This document shows positions 1-9,279 of a DNA stretch of 64,000 bases, piece by piece (position 1 is the first letter of the stretch; the number at the start of each line of letters is the position of its first letter). The DNA lies in NCBI RefSeq assembly GCF_024713975.1, contig NC_091113.1, positions 12,412,501 through 12,476,500 on the forward strand. The letters are read 5' to 3'. The translations under genes were made by a program, and so were the position numbers. This stretch comes from Paralichthys olivaceus (lineage: Eukaryota > Chordata > Actinopteri > Pleuronectiformes > Paralichthyidae). The notes beneath the pieces are model-generated. The model saw nothing but the letters and a program-made list of their open reading frames with translations. It had not been told where the DNA came from and did no database searches.

Positions 1-720
1 GTTGGTGTTATTCCCAAAGCAAAAAGAAATGCAATAGTGCAAAGTGTCTTGTTTGATATGAGTAACAAAACAGAGGAAAATGGTTTTGGGGCAGCTGGGG
101 GAAGCCCACCACAAGCGATTTGGGGACACTACAGACTACTTTCAGATATACAGTATATATATATATATAAATATATATACCCTCAGTTAGTGTACTACAG
201 AGGGGTTTTTACAACGTTTAGGTTTGAAGTTTCGACCAGTCCCTGGTCCATTGATACTGCTGAGGGACAGTTCAGGGATGACCCTGACATACGGCAATAT
301 TGGAAATGCAGGGTCTGCCCCTTTTTTTAGTTTGTCCTGTTTGGATTATTTTTTACATTTGTTAAAAGCAGACAGAGTAAGAAGAGATATTTTGAATAGT
401 TGAGGGTCTTTTTTTAAAAAGATGATTAGGAAAAAAAATTATGGATAATAATAAATAACCAACTTCCTTTTTTATTGTTTAGATTTAAACTAATGTTCAA
501 GTTTATCCTTTTTTCCATGCTTCATACTTTATTTGGTAAAATCAGAGCGTTTCTGGGTGGGCCTGTTCCTAAATGGTTTCTCATGTATGTTTCCCCCCTT
601 GTATGACTGTATGAGACCATTCCCACAATATTTGTGGACTACCTGATAATTAACTTATCATTTTTGTGAACCTAAATAAATATTGTATGTCAATCTAATG
701 TGCATGCTTTACTTGGGTGT
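1..720 (+). other. probable 3' UTR end of a gene to the left
   Basis: No convincing coding frame is present. The stretch is AT-rich with poly-T runs, an (AT)n tract at about 153-178, and a consensus AATAAA at 675-680 followed by a TG-containing stretch. This is how the end of a plus-strand 3' UTR usually looks. The 97-codon open frame from position 37 runs through the AT tract and looks accidental. The upstream gene is outside the window, so its identity cannot be given. Confidence 0.35.
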
Positions 721-819
721 GTAACTATGGGCACTATACAGTTTTATTAGGGTGAATAGGATATTTTTTAAAGGAAGGGGTCACACATAAATTATCATAT
801 AGGGGTGTATGTGTTTGGT

Positions 820-1000
820 CCAGGTTTCAATCGTGTTGTGGGGACTAAAATCTCTTTTACAAGGTCACATGGGGACTTGTCTTCCTTATGGGGCCAAAAA
901 ACAGGTCCTCTTAACATGAATCATTAAATGTTAAGGTGAAGACGTGTTTTAAAGGTTAAAGGTGTGGGTTAGGCCATAACTAAGGTTAAAATTAGCTTAT
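820..1000. repeat. degenerate copy of a GGGGAC/GGTTAG-type fish interspersed repeat
   Basis: Text such as TGTGGGGACTAAAATC, CACATGGGGACTTGTC and a run of GGTTAAAGG/GGTTAGG words resembles an abundant teleost repeat. A better copy lies at 4101-4355 and another fragment at about 10440-10490. Assignment is from memory of the family pattern. Confidence 0.4.
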
Positions 1001-1119
1001 GATAATAGTCGATGTAATAGTCCTGTAATTGTTTCTGGGATATTTTTGGAAGAGGAGATACCTCGTCCATTTATAGACAGTCTATGCTAATTTGTTTAGC
1101 ATTGAAAGAGGTGTTTCTT

Positions 1120-2390
1120 TGTGTATGTCATGATGAAAGACTGTGTGTGTATCTGAGAGAAAAGCAGAGCTGCCAGAGCAATGTGTTAAATAATGACACT
1201 AAGAAGATGGATGCATCATAATCTCATGCTTGGCTACCTCTCAGCAGGGCGGATTTAATATAGTCACCCAGGCAGACTCTAAAATCATGTTCTACAAACT
1301 TCTCTGTCTTTTTCTGCTCCTCCATCTGTCTTTCTCTCGCCCTGTGCGTCTGAGAGTTAAGCAGTCTGTCTGATGCTCGGCAGCCGAAGATGGAAGGGCC
1401 GCAGATAAAAGCCAGTGTGGCATAGCAGAGGGAGAAAGGCTTTAGAAAGATTGACTGAAGCTCTGCGACCATCGCCATCTTTGCCTCTTTTAGACGTAAA
1501 CACAAACACCAGCTGCCCGCATGCACAAAATCACCACCACTTACACACACCCACATGCCGGTGGTGTAGTACTGGTGGTGAAGGAGGGTCACAGAGTTCT
1601 CCATGTCCTCAGCTGCTTCTTCCTCTGCAGGAAATAAGAGAGGATCCCTCTGCTGATCACTGTGTGCCACTTCGAGCTGCTGTGTGTGAGTGTGTCAGAG
1701 GGCTCGGGTGAATTTCGACAACTTGGCACCGAGCACCCCTCTGCATCCGAGCATGTGGGAACAGGAATAGCAATAAACACACAGAGCTGCTCCAAGAAAA
1801 TAAGTAAGTGGAGACTCGAGGCCGCCATCGCTTAATAACGATGATCTGATAAGTTAATGATAGCACTGCACTGCTTATTCAGACAATGCTGCGGCAGGCC
1901 AACGGCAAAATAATCTGCAGACTCCCTGTTTTACTTTGGTGATATGTTTAACTTCCCAGTAGAATGCCATCGTGGTCACCGCTAATCATCTTCTATCGAC
2001 TCCCAACTGCTGATCTCAACAAAACATAAATCACTTCATGCTCTGACGTCAACACTCGGAACAGTAAGTACAGATGTTTTCATCGTCTCTGTTGTCTGTT
2101 GTTAACACGGTGTAGGGATACAAGTCTGTTCAGTTTATCTTTCAGACAAAACCAGGTTTTCTGGGTCAGTGCTCGGTGTGGACACAACACGGCGTCACAG
2201 ATGGCTCACCGTCGGTACACCTGTCGTGCTTCTTGTGTAAACATCACCACGTTGGTTTTCTACTGCAGAGCACTCAAGAGATTTTTGCAAATTAGTTTGA
2301 CCTTCATTTTTATGTGTTAACTGTATTTTCTGTCAATAACATGGGACTACACTTAAGGAGGATTTCTAGCCTTTCACACCCAAGACAAAA
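1120..2390. other. no gene recognised
   Basis: Several overlapping open frames occur on both strands between 1224 and 2320. None has recognisable protein character and none is bounded by convincing splice sites. A perfect TGACGTCA lies at 2044-2051 with no gene start beside it. Confidence 0.4.
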
Positions 2391-2399
2391 AATTATTTT

Positions 2400-2720
2400 G
2401 AGCAAAATATAAATGCAAACCCCAGGGATGCACATTTTTTTGTACAGCGCATCTTTAAAATTTAAACACTTCCTCCTTCTATCCAGAAACGAAGACAAAA
2501 CATCCCAGATATGTACACTGCCATCTTGCTCATTCAGAGCCAGAGTAGCGATCGAAGATGGAGATGCAGTAGCAAGGTCCTGCCGATACATACTCACCCA
2601 ATCATGATGTTTTATCCCATTTTATTTAGAATCTAGTTAAACTCGTACTTACCAGAGGGTTTGAAAAAAACTACCTAAAGTGACAGAGACCATCTTTTAG
2701 AAAATCGAACAATCATGTCG
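2400..2720. repeat. interspersed repeat related to the 33.9-34.2 kb copy
   Basis: The order CAGATATG, GCCATCTTG, a CAGAG/GAGCC segment, a CGATCGAAGATGG-like segment and finally ACTTACCAGAGG is shared with the segment at about 33960-34120. The two copies have diverged strongly. The GCCATCTTG-containing family is common in teleost introns and intergenic DNA. Confidence 0.4.
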
Positions 2721-3589
2721 TCCATCTTTATTTATCTGTGGTCTGAATGCAAATTAGTTGCTACAAAGGGCAAGACTCACTTTTATTGAGAGATTTACAG
2801 GCTACTAGCTTGGGGCCTCAATCAAATTCAAGTTGTGTTTAACCTGGGAAAACACTTGTGACTCAATTCTGATTATTTGCAATTCTTTGCTCCTGTTGCT
2901 AATGAGCTAAAGAATGTTCATGATTACCGCTAAAAAATAAATAAATGTGATTTTGTCCGTTTAACTGACGAGCTGCTGATATTTGACTTGTTTTTCAGTC
3001 ATAAAATAAACAAGTACACTCTCATATTTAAATTTTTTTAGAAACACAAATGAAACTGAAAGGGTTTAGAACTGTTTAGCTAAGACCATAGGAAAGCAAA
3101 CTCTGTGAATGTGTTTGCCCCGGAAGAACGGTGCCCTGTTTGAAACACTGTAAAAGCTGTGGACCTGTTTTCTCAGCAGGCATTTTGTCATAGTAGGAAA
3201 AGCTCAGATGTTACTGATAACATCACATGATGGCTCTGTTCACTTCTAGTGTATCGGTGAGACATGACAGCGTGGCAGTGAGCCAGTATGCACAACACAC
3301 CCTGAAATTGAAGCAGCCAAACAGAACTCAGCCATCGTTCATTTTACCATTTACACCTGAGCTTTACTTTTGCATGTCGGTATCATTGGCACCAAGCAGG
3401 ACAGAGATTTATTGGCATTATATCAGCAGGTACAGTCAGCTCTGCAGGGATGACGGACAGGGTGTGCAGGTGGGGGGAGGACAGAGGACACTGCGCACTG
3501 TGTGGAGGTGGGCAGGGGAGCAGAACGGACACAGTGACATTGGGTGTGTTTGAAACCTGGCACCTCACCACCCCCTTTCTCATCTACAG

Positions 3590-3652
3590 GTGGAGGCTCC
3601 GGCTCTACCTGCACCGGACAAGCTGCCAGGAAGCAGCAGCAGTGGGAGAGAG
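3590..3652 (+). other. orphan exon candidate (63 nt)
   Basis: A 63-nt open segment sits between a good 3' splice site (pyrimidine-rich, ending CATCTACAG) and a 5' splice site (GAGAG|GTGACA). One frame encodes a short Pro/Ser-rich peptide beginning VEAPALPAPDKLPG. No neighbouring exon that joins to it was found, so this may be chance. Confidence 0.15.
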
Positions 3653-3654
3653 GT

Positions 3655-3702
3655 GACACACACACACACACACACACTAACACACACACACACACACACA
3701 CT
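3655..3702. repeat. (CA)n microsatellite
   Basis: An (AC)n run interrupted once by TAAC. Confidence 0.9.
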
Positions 3703-4074
3703 TGAAAAAGACAGAAAGAACTAAATATTTTAACTTTAATCATTATGAAGGAAATGTTTATTGCACAATGTAATAGTTCTAATATAATAATACATCCAAT
3801 TCTGTCTGCCATCAGGTACTAAAACAAAGGCTTGAATTCGATTTACATTCATTAATAAACAAGGGAATAAGTGTGAGAATTAACTTTTCTCAGGAGGTGG
3901 AGAACAAAATTGAAAAAAAAAAAAAATTCTCCAGGTGCCCAGTACACTAGTTCATTGAGAGGCTGATGTAAGAAAAATCAATGAATGCAGCTTTTTGATG
4001 GATATTGGTTTATTTTAGAAAATATATAAACATAATATGACAGCGATTCAACACCACTAGTGTCAGTAGCTCCC

Positions 4075-4076
<2 letters not shown>

Positions 4077-4101
<25 letters not shown>
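4077..4101. repeat. (TG)n microsatellite
   Basis: A short uninterrupted TG run at the edge of the interspersed repeat that follows. Confidence 0.9.
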
Positions 4102-4105
<4 letters not shown>

Positions 4106-4353
4106 ACAGCTTTCGTTGTGAGGACCAGCTTTAGCCTTTAACCTATGGAGGACATTTTTGTCAAAGTGAGGACATGTTGGCCGGTCTTCACTTTGTGACC
4201 CCCCTTTAATGGACTGTTTGAGGGTCAAAGCTTGGTTTTAGGTTTAAGGTTAGAATTTAGGTTAGATTAAGGGTTAGGCATTTAGTTTGGATGGTTAGGG
4301 TTAGGGGCTGGGGAATGCATTATGCCAATGAGTTTCCTCACTAAGATAGCTGT

Positions 4354-4355
<2 letters not shown>
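4101..4355. repeat. GTGAGGACA / GGTTAGGG interspersed repeat
   Basis: Words such as TGTGAGGACCAGC, AAGTGAGGACATGTTGGCC and a terminal series of GGTTAGGG-like units mark a widespread fish repeat that is usually flanked by TG microsatellites, as here. The GGTTAGGG words make it look weakly telomere-like, but they are degenerate and internal to the element. Confidence 0.5.
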
Positions 4356-4360
<5 letters not shown>

Positions 4361-4452
<92 letters not shown>

Positions 4453-4470
4453 TGTGTGTGTGTGTGTCTG
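4361..4470. repeat. long (TG)n microsatellite
   Basis: About 110 bp of nearly pure TG with small TC interruptions near the right end. Confidence 0.95.
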
Positions 4471-4606
4471 CAGTGAACCTTTGACAATGGCTGTGTGCCA
4501 TTTGAGCCACTCTGCAGTCTTGATGCTGAGTTGGACACAAAGCCAGCTTTATCTCTGCTCTCACTGTTGTATCAGTAGCAGATGCATAGCTATGGACTTA
4601 GCAGTG

Positions 4607-4618
4607 ACACACACACAT

Positions 4619-4655
<37 letters not shown>
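4607..4655. repeat. (CA)n microsatellite
   Basis: A nearly pure CA run about 140 bp after the preceding TG array, on the opposite phase. Confidence 0.95.
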
Positions 4656-4658
<3 letters not shown>

Positions 4659-4755
4659 GTAAACCTCACCCTTACCTTAATCAATGACCCACAAATCACC
4701 TCTTTTGTCAAATTGTAGACTTGACTTTTACCCCCAAATGTACCCAATGAATTGG

Positions 4756-4756
<1 letters not shown>

Positions 4757-4825
<69 letters not shown>
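4757..4825. repeat. (CA)n microsatellite
   Basis: A pure CA run of about 68 bp. Confidence 0.95.
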
Positions 4826-4828
<3 letters not shown>

Positions 4829-4984
4829 CAATAGGTAGCACTACAATGCAGATGACTACTAAGACTGGAAGCAGAGGGGAGATGGGCATACTGTGTCCCA
4901 CGTCATTCCTAACTAACCAGTTAAGGTTAGATTTAAGTCATGATAAGTCTACAGGAAATAAATACAAGTCTATTTAATGTTCCC

Positions 4985-6340
4985 AAAAGTGTGGAAGTAC
5001 TTCTCCTTCTTTGTTTAGTTTATTGGTGGGTCGCAACAAACATCATGCTGCATTACCACCACACACTATGTGTTTCAATATCCTACTTCTTATTCTTCCC
5101 CATCCGATACTGTATCTCTATTACCCTTGATATATTACAGCTTCTCCTTCGTCGTTTGGTCTAGTGGCAGATGGAAACATACTGTTTTGTCCAACCTCAC
5201 ATAATGGAGCATACAACCTATTCCAATGAAATACTATTTCCAGGCTCAGTTCTTCCGCTCCAAGTTTTGCAATTTTCCTCTTTAGCTTTTCTCATTCTCT
5301 AACATACTTATTGCAGTGAAGCTTTCACTGACTCCTCCATTTGGCATCAGTGTATTATTAAGTCTAGTAGTCCTATCCTCAGCCTCCTTTTTGCTGTCCT
5401 CACTGTGCTCGCTTCCCGCTGTACTGCATAAAGTTCTCCTTGCGTGAGCTACATTCCAGCTATGCTGCCATTCCTTGATAATGTTTTCTTTGATTGATGT
5501 TTTTGCTTCCAATTTACTAAGTGAAATGTCCATGACTTCTTCATGATTTAGTGCTTTCTTAGCCAATAAATAATTGCCGTATAAAAGTAGTCACTAAATC
5601 TTGCCTACTGTTAGATGAAGATGACTTTAATGGCATAAATGTTCAGCACAAAATAACCTTCTTGATTTGTGACTCTTCTACCAATTTGAATGCTGCCACA
5701 ATCACTTCCATCTCCACTCGGTAAACTGACAAATGATCCAAGGTTCTCCTGTTCACTGAAACTTTCAAGTCTGGCATACTGAAACCAAAACCTGTTCTTC
5801 CTGTAACAGGATCTTTGGATCAATCTGTATATAGTGGAACAAATGTTTTCTATGATGTTTGCAATCTTACTTCCACCAAAACTGCTATATTGCCACAGTC
5901 TTTACGTCCTTACACTTGTTCCAGAAAACTGTACAGTAGGGATATAACTTTTCAGATTTAATGACATGTCTCTGGCTACTTTTAACCTGCTCCACGCAAA
6001 ACACACCCTCTCGGCCCCTTCACTCTCCCAACACGTACCTTTGTTGTTGGATATCTATCTTCAGAATGCCCCTGAAGATTCAAAGGCATTTCACCCACCT
6101 CAACCTGAAGAGCAAACACAGGGGTCGATTTCTTGTTCTTCTTCTTTGTTTGATTTATTGTTGGGAGGCAACCAATATCCCCTGTGTTGTCCTCCTATGA
6201 AGTGTGGTGGGGAAAATGTTGCCTTTGATGTCACAAGCTTGTTTTTTGTATGATAGCTTTTATAATACCTTTATGCTATAAATGCCTCTTGTTGCAGTTG
6301 GTTGCCACCCACCAATAAACCAAGCAAAGAAGAAGACATT
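4985..6340 (-). mobile_element. decayed LINE remnant (RNase H / 3'-end region)
   Basis: Minus-strand open frames at 5282-5566 and 5611-5823 recall the end of RNase H-bearing fish LINEs. One has an IKEWQHSW-like segment and the other an RRVTN...LNIYAIK-like segment. The related text CTTCTTTGTTTAGTTTATTG is found near 5005 and again near 6140. An inverted version (GTTGCCACCCACCAATAAAC) lies at 6300-6320 beside a GAAGAAGA tail. The two frames are not continuous and have lost most of the element, so this is dead DNA. It ends about 50 bp before the RIIa gene start. The clade (I-like) is an inference. Confidence 0.55.
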
Positions 6341-6388
6341 TTGCAGATCACATTTCTGAAGAGCGATAAAGACACTTAGAAACTGAAG

Positions 6389-7434
6389 ATGTGCCACAAT
6401 TGTACAGTATTATTCGGAATAATACATTTTGCAGAGTGTTGCTACAGGGCAGCACTCCTAGCACAACCAGATGACATCACCACATTTCTCTCCAAACATG
6501 TGGATGAAATTCTTGATTCCAGGGATGATGACTCTGCAGACCCCAAGGAAGTGATCTTTTCCTTTGAGGAACAATGGGGTACGTCAAAGTGTTTTTTTAA
6601 TAAAGCTATCAATACGTGTCTCAGACTAAATATGCAGGAAACTGCAAAATTCTAGCTAATTATGGTAATATTATATGATTAAGGACCCCCTGTGCAAACT
6701 AAAGAAATTTACAAATTTCTCACATTCGACAAATGAGGATTGAATCATTTTTCATTTATTTATTCATTCATTTATTTACTTATTTATCCATATACAGTTG
6801 TCAGCAGTTGTTCATGGAGTCACAAATATATATATCACATTTTCTCAGTCCGTGTATGTAGTTGTCTTATTTAAATGGTTTGAAATGAGATAATAATCAA
6901 ATGAATGTATCTATCAAACATTTATTAATTGATCTTTCAAATGTAACTGATTTATTTATTTATTTAATTTTTATTTTTGAATGTTTGTTTGCAGAGAGAA
7001 GTCATTTTCAGAGGATGGGTAATAAGACCTCATCAGCTCCAGAGGAAACGTTGGTATTTAAGCCCAGCGTGACCTTTCAATCTCCTACGTTCCCTACAAG
7101 TGCTCCTGCCAGGGTCAAACCAAAACCAGTAAAATCACCATCACAGGAAGAAGAAGAAGAAAAGACACATGAGTACACACAAGTCAGGCCTTGCAATGAC
7201 AGGGAAATACCTCTGTCGCCTGTTTGGCACTTGCCACCAAGAAGGCTAAAGAGAATTCCTGAGCGAGGCTACAGGGATGCATTTATCTGCTCTTGCCCTG
7301 ACTGTCCTTATCATGACAAAGTCAAAAAAGAGTCTCTAAAAGTAGAGGAGCCAGTTCCTCTTGGCACAATACCCACAAAAGGATTTGAAAACAAATGCAA
7401 AGGAAGGTTTGGTTTTCTATCTCTCCAGCGGTAA
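6389..7434 (+). CDS. RIIa-domain-like small protein, two coding exons
   Basis: Exons 6389-6578 and 6995-7434 join in frame (donor GGTACGTC, acceptor TTTGTTTGCAG) to give 209 aa. Residues about 7-43 align without gaps to the RIIa dimerisation/docking pattern: V-x-x-G near the start, then E-x-x-x-R-A-x-L, then QPDDITTF and EILDSR. In known families (PKA RII, CABYR, SPA17, ropporins) this domain binds A-kinase anchoring proteins, often in the sperm flagellum. The rest is Pro/Lys-rich with an acidic EEEEEK stretch (about residue 110) and a small Cys cluster, CSCPDCPYHD. I do not recognise the full protein. The start is the first ATG of the exon; an upstream exon cannot be excluded. A second frame continues past the stop (see 7436-7646). 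An AATAAA lies at 7990-7995. Confidence 0.5.
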
Positions 7435-7435
7435 A

Positions 7436-7646
7436 TCATGCCAGGATCTTGGAAACACGACGGCCGAATAACTATGAAAGAGAACAAGTAGCTTCACAGC
7501 AGACATGGGGCCACGGACGGCACAGCGGATTTGGTGCAAGTGACATTCCAACTACTTTAGTATCTTTGCAGGAATCAAGAAGCGTTATTAAGTCTCACAA
7601 AAAACATTTCAACAACCGGAAAATTGAAATTCTTCCTATTCAGTGA
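7436..7646 (+). other. open frame just after the RIIa gene stop, possible shifted tail
   Basis: A different frame, open from 7395, continues for about 70 codons past the stop at 7432-7434. Its composition is protein-like (GFGASDIPTTLVSLQES, ending KIEILPIQ). It could be the original C-terminus cut off by a one-base change, or it could be chance. No splice sites connect the frames in a usual way; the only GT...AG pair would make an intron too short to splice. Confidence 0.25.
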
Positions 7647-7989
7647 TTCCTTTTGTAATTCGAAAACTAACCTAAACAGAAGTGCTGTGAGACTGTTTTT
7701 TTATGGGTTTTGTCTGGGTTTTCCAGTTCTCCCTTTTTTTTCTAAAGTATACCATCTGTTTCAATTTCACTCTTTTTGACATGTGTACAAAGTATGGAAA
7801 ACTCATACATATCTATGTACTTGCATACTTTCAACAGTTTGCAGTGGTTAGTGCTGTTTCTAATGGAAACAATGTGGAAGCCACCAAGGTTAACATTAGT
7901 GGAAGCAGCAAACAAATTAATTATTTTACTTTCCCCATTTGTCCTTTTCTCACTTTGCTGACTTCATTATGATGTCACTTCAGTTGGTT

Positions 7990-7995
7990 AAATAA
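7990..7995 (+). terminator. poly(A) signal candidate for the RIIa gene
   Basis: AATAAA about 560 bp after the stop codon, followed by AT-rich sequence and a TG-rich tract from 8070. Confidence 0.4.
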
Positions 7996-8068
7996 AAACA
8001 TTCATACAAGAACATTCCTGATAAACCTGACATCAGTCCATTGTGTTGAAGTTGGGTCTTCTAACCAA

Positions 8069-8069
<1 letters not shown>

Positions 8070-8147
<78 letters not shown>
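8070..8147. repeat. (TG)n microsatellite
   Basis: A pure TG run of about 76 bp. Confidence 0.95.
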
Positions 8148-8148
<1 letters not shown>

Positions 8149-8275
8149 TTTTTCTCTTCCATCTATACGTTCTTTACAATATCACCATCCTTCTCTGAGT
8201 ATGTGACAGACACTCTGTGCATATGATCTCTCTCTCTCTCCTCTCTCTCTTTCTGTCTCTCGCTCCTTCACAAAG

Positions 8276-8352
8276 GGACGAAAAGACTGGTATGTGGAGA
8301 AAGAGGTTCTGAAGCGACACAGAGGAGAAAAGGTCATGAAGCACGTTTACAG
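8276..8352 (+). other. orphan exon candidate (77 nt)
   Basis: A long pyrimidine tract (CTCTCT...CTCCTTCACAAAG) precedes an open 77-nt segment that ends at a plausible donor, ACAG|GTGAAT. In one frame it reads GRKDWYVEKEVLKRHRGEK, followed by VMKHVYR, which has the look of real protein sequence. It does not join in frame to the RIIa gene exons, and I do not recognise the family. It may be an exon of a gene whose other exons were missed, or a pseudo-exon. Confidence 0.25.
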
Positions 8353-8554
8353 GTGAATTAGCAGGTTGTTACACTGCAGGACATCACAGCCACAGACACG
8401 GGAACAGCAACTGCGGCTGTTAACCCTTGAATTGTCATCCCTCAGTACGAGCTCAACGCTGTGTGATTCACATTAAACATCACTTTGTGTTGCAGTCCTA
8501 CTCTGCAGCTTGGCGCTGTTGTCTCGACTGTGAGGCGGCTCTGTGGTGACAGCA

Positions 8555-8665
8555 GGGGTTCGATTAGATCAGATGAAACATTAATGATCCCTGCGGGGAG
8601 TCGGGCCTTTGCAGTGAGCAAAGCAACGGCAGAGAACATCAAAGAAAAATAAGATCATGCAAAAA
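8555..8665. repeat. degenerate LINE tail fragment
   Basis: The text ATTAATGATCCCTGCGGGGA resembles the TTATTGATCCCGAAGGAAA motif at 56275-56293, a common fish LINE 3'-end motif. Confidence 0.35.
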
Positions 8666-9004
8666 TTAGGTGTATAGACACATGCAGCACTTACATGTGC
8701 AATCATACTGTATGATACACAATAATTGAGTTATTAGCAGAAGAATGAGTCATAAAATAGGCGTGTTAAAAGTAACCATAACATAAAAAATGCCAACTGA
8801 CTAATGACATATAGACATATGAGTGAAAGAAACAAATATTATTTCACAAAAGTGTATTTTGAATACAGTTTATCCCTTTATTTCTCTGCAAGTAGCTTGG
8901 CAGATTGTGTCTATTCTTTTAGGACAGTTTGCATCTATTCTAAGGTTCAGAGTACAGTTAACATTTCATACATCTTAACCACTAGGCCAGGACAAAGCTT
9001 GTTT

Positions 9005-9028
9005 GACATATATATATATATATATATG
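9005..9028. repeat. (AT)n microsatellite
   Basis: A short pure AT run. Confidence 0.9.
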
Positions 9029-9114
9029 TTTTCATTGCATCAAATTACTTATTGTAACAAAACTTATCAGAAAAATTAAAACTTCAACATACACCAGTGT
9101 GATAAGAACTACCA

Positions 9115-9270
9115 TCTTTAAATAAAAATTACTTGCAACTTGCTAACATGGAGGAGTCAAGGTTTATGACCAATTAGCCTAGCTTAGCACAAAAACAAAG
9201 GGAAACAGTTAGCCTTGCTCTGCCCAAAGGTGACATAATCTAAAACTCACAAACAAGCCCATTATATCAT
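9115..9270. repeat. teleost interspersed repeat (AGCTTAGCACAAA type)
   Basis: CCTAGCTTAGCACAAA followed by GGAAACAGTTAGCCTTGCTC and CCAAAGGTGACA is the recognisable core of an abundant fish repeat. Other parts of the same element occur in reverse at 25125-25285 and as one end at 59040-59130. Confidence 0.55.
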
Positions 9271-9279
9271 GGAAGAGTG

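Noticed and set aside
37..330. 97-codon frame at the left edge
   Set aside because: It passes through an AT microsatellite (IYIYIYKYIY) and lies in what looks like 3' UTR.
1224..1866. Overlapping frames on both strands at 1.2-1.9 kb
   Set aside because: No recognisable protein features, no clear splice sites, and none of the frames stands out from the others.
4301..4831. Long His/Thr and Cys/Val repeat frames on both strands
   Set aside because: These are translations of (TG)n/(CA)n microsatellites, open in several frames simply because the repeat lacks stop codons.
6579..8352. Joining the RIIa gene to the 8276 exon candidate
   Set aside because: Using the only donor-like site near 7403, the joined frame hits a stop inside the 77-nt segment.
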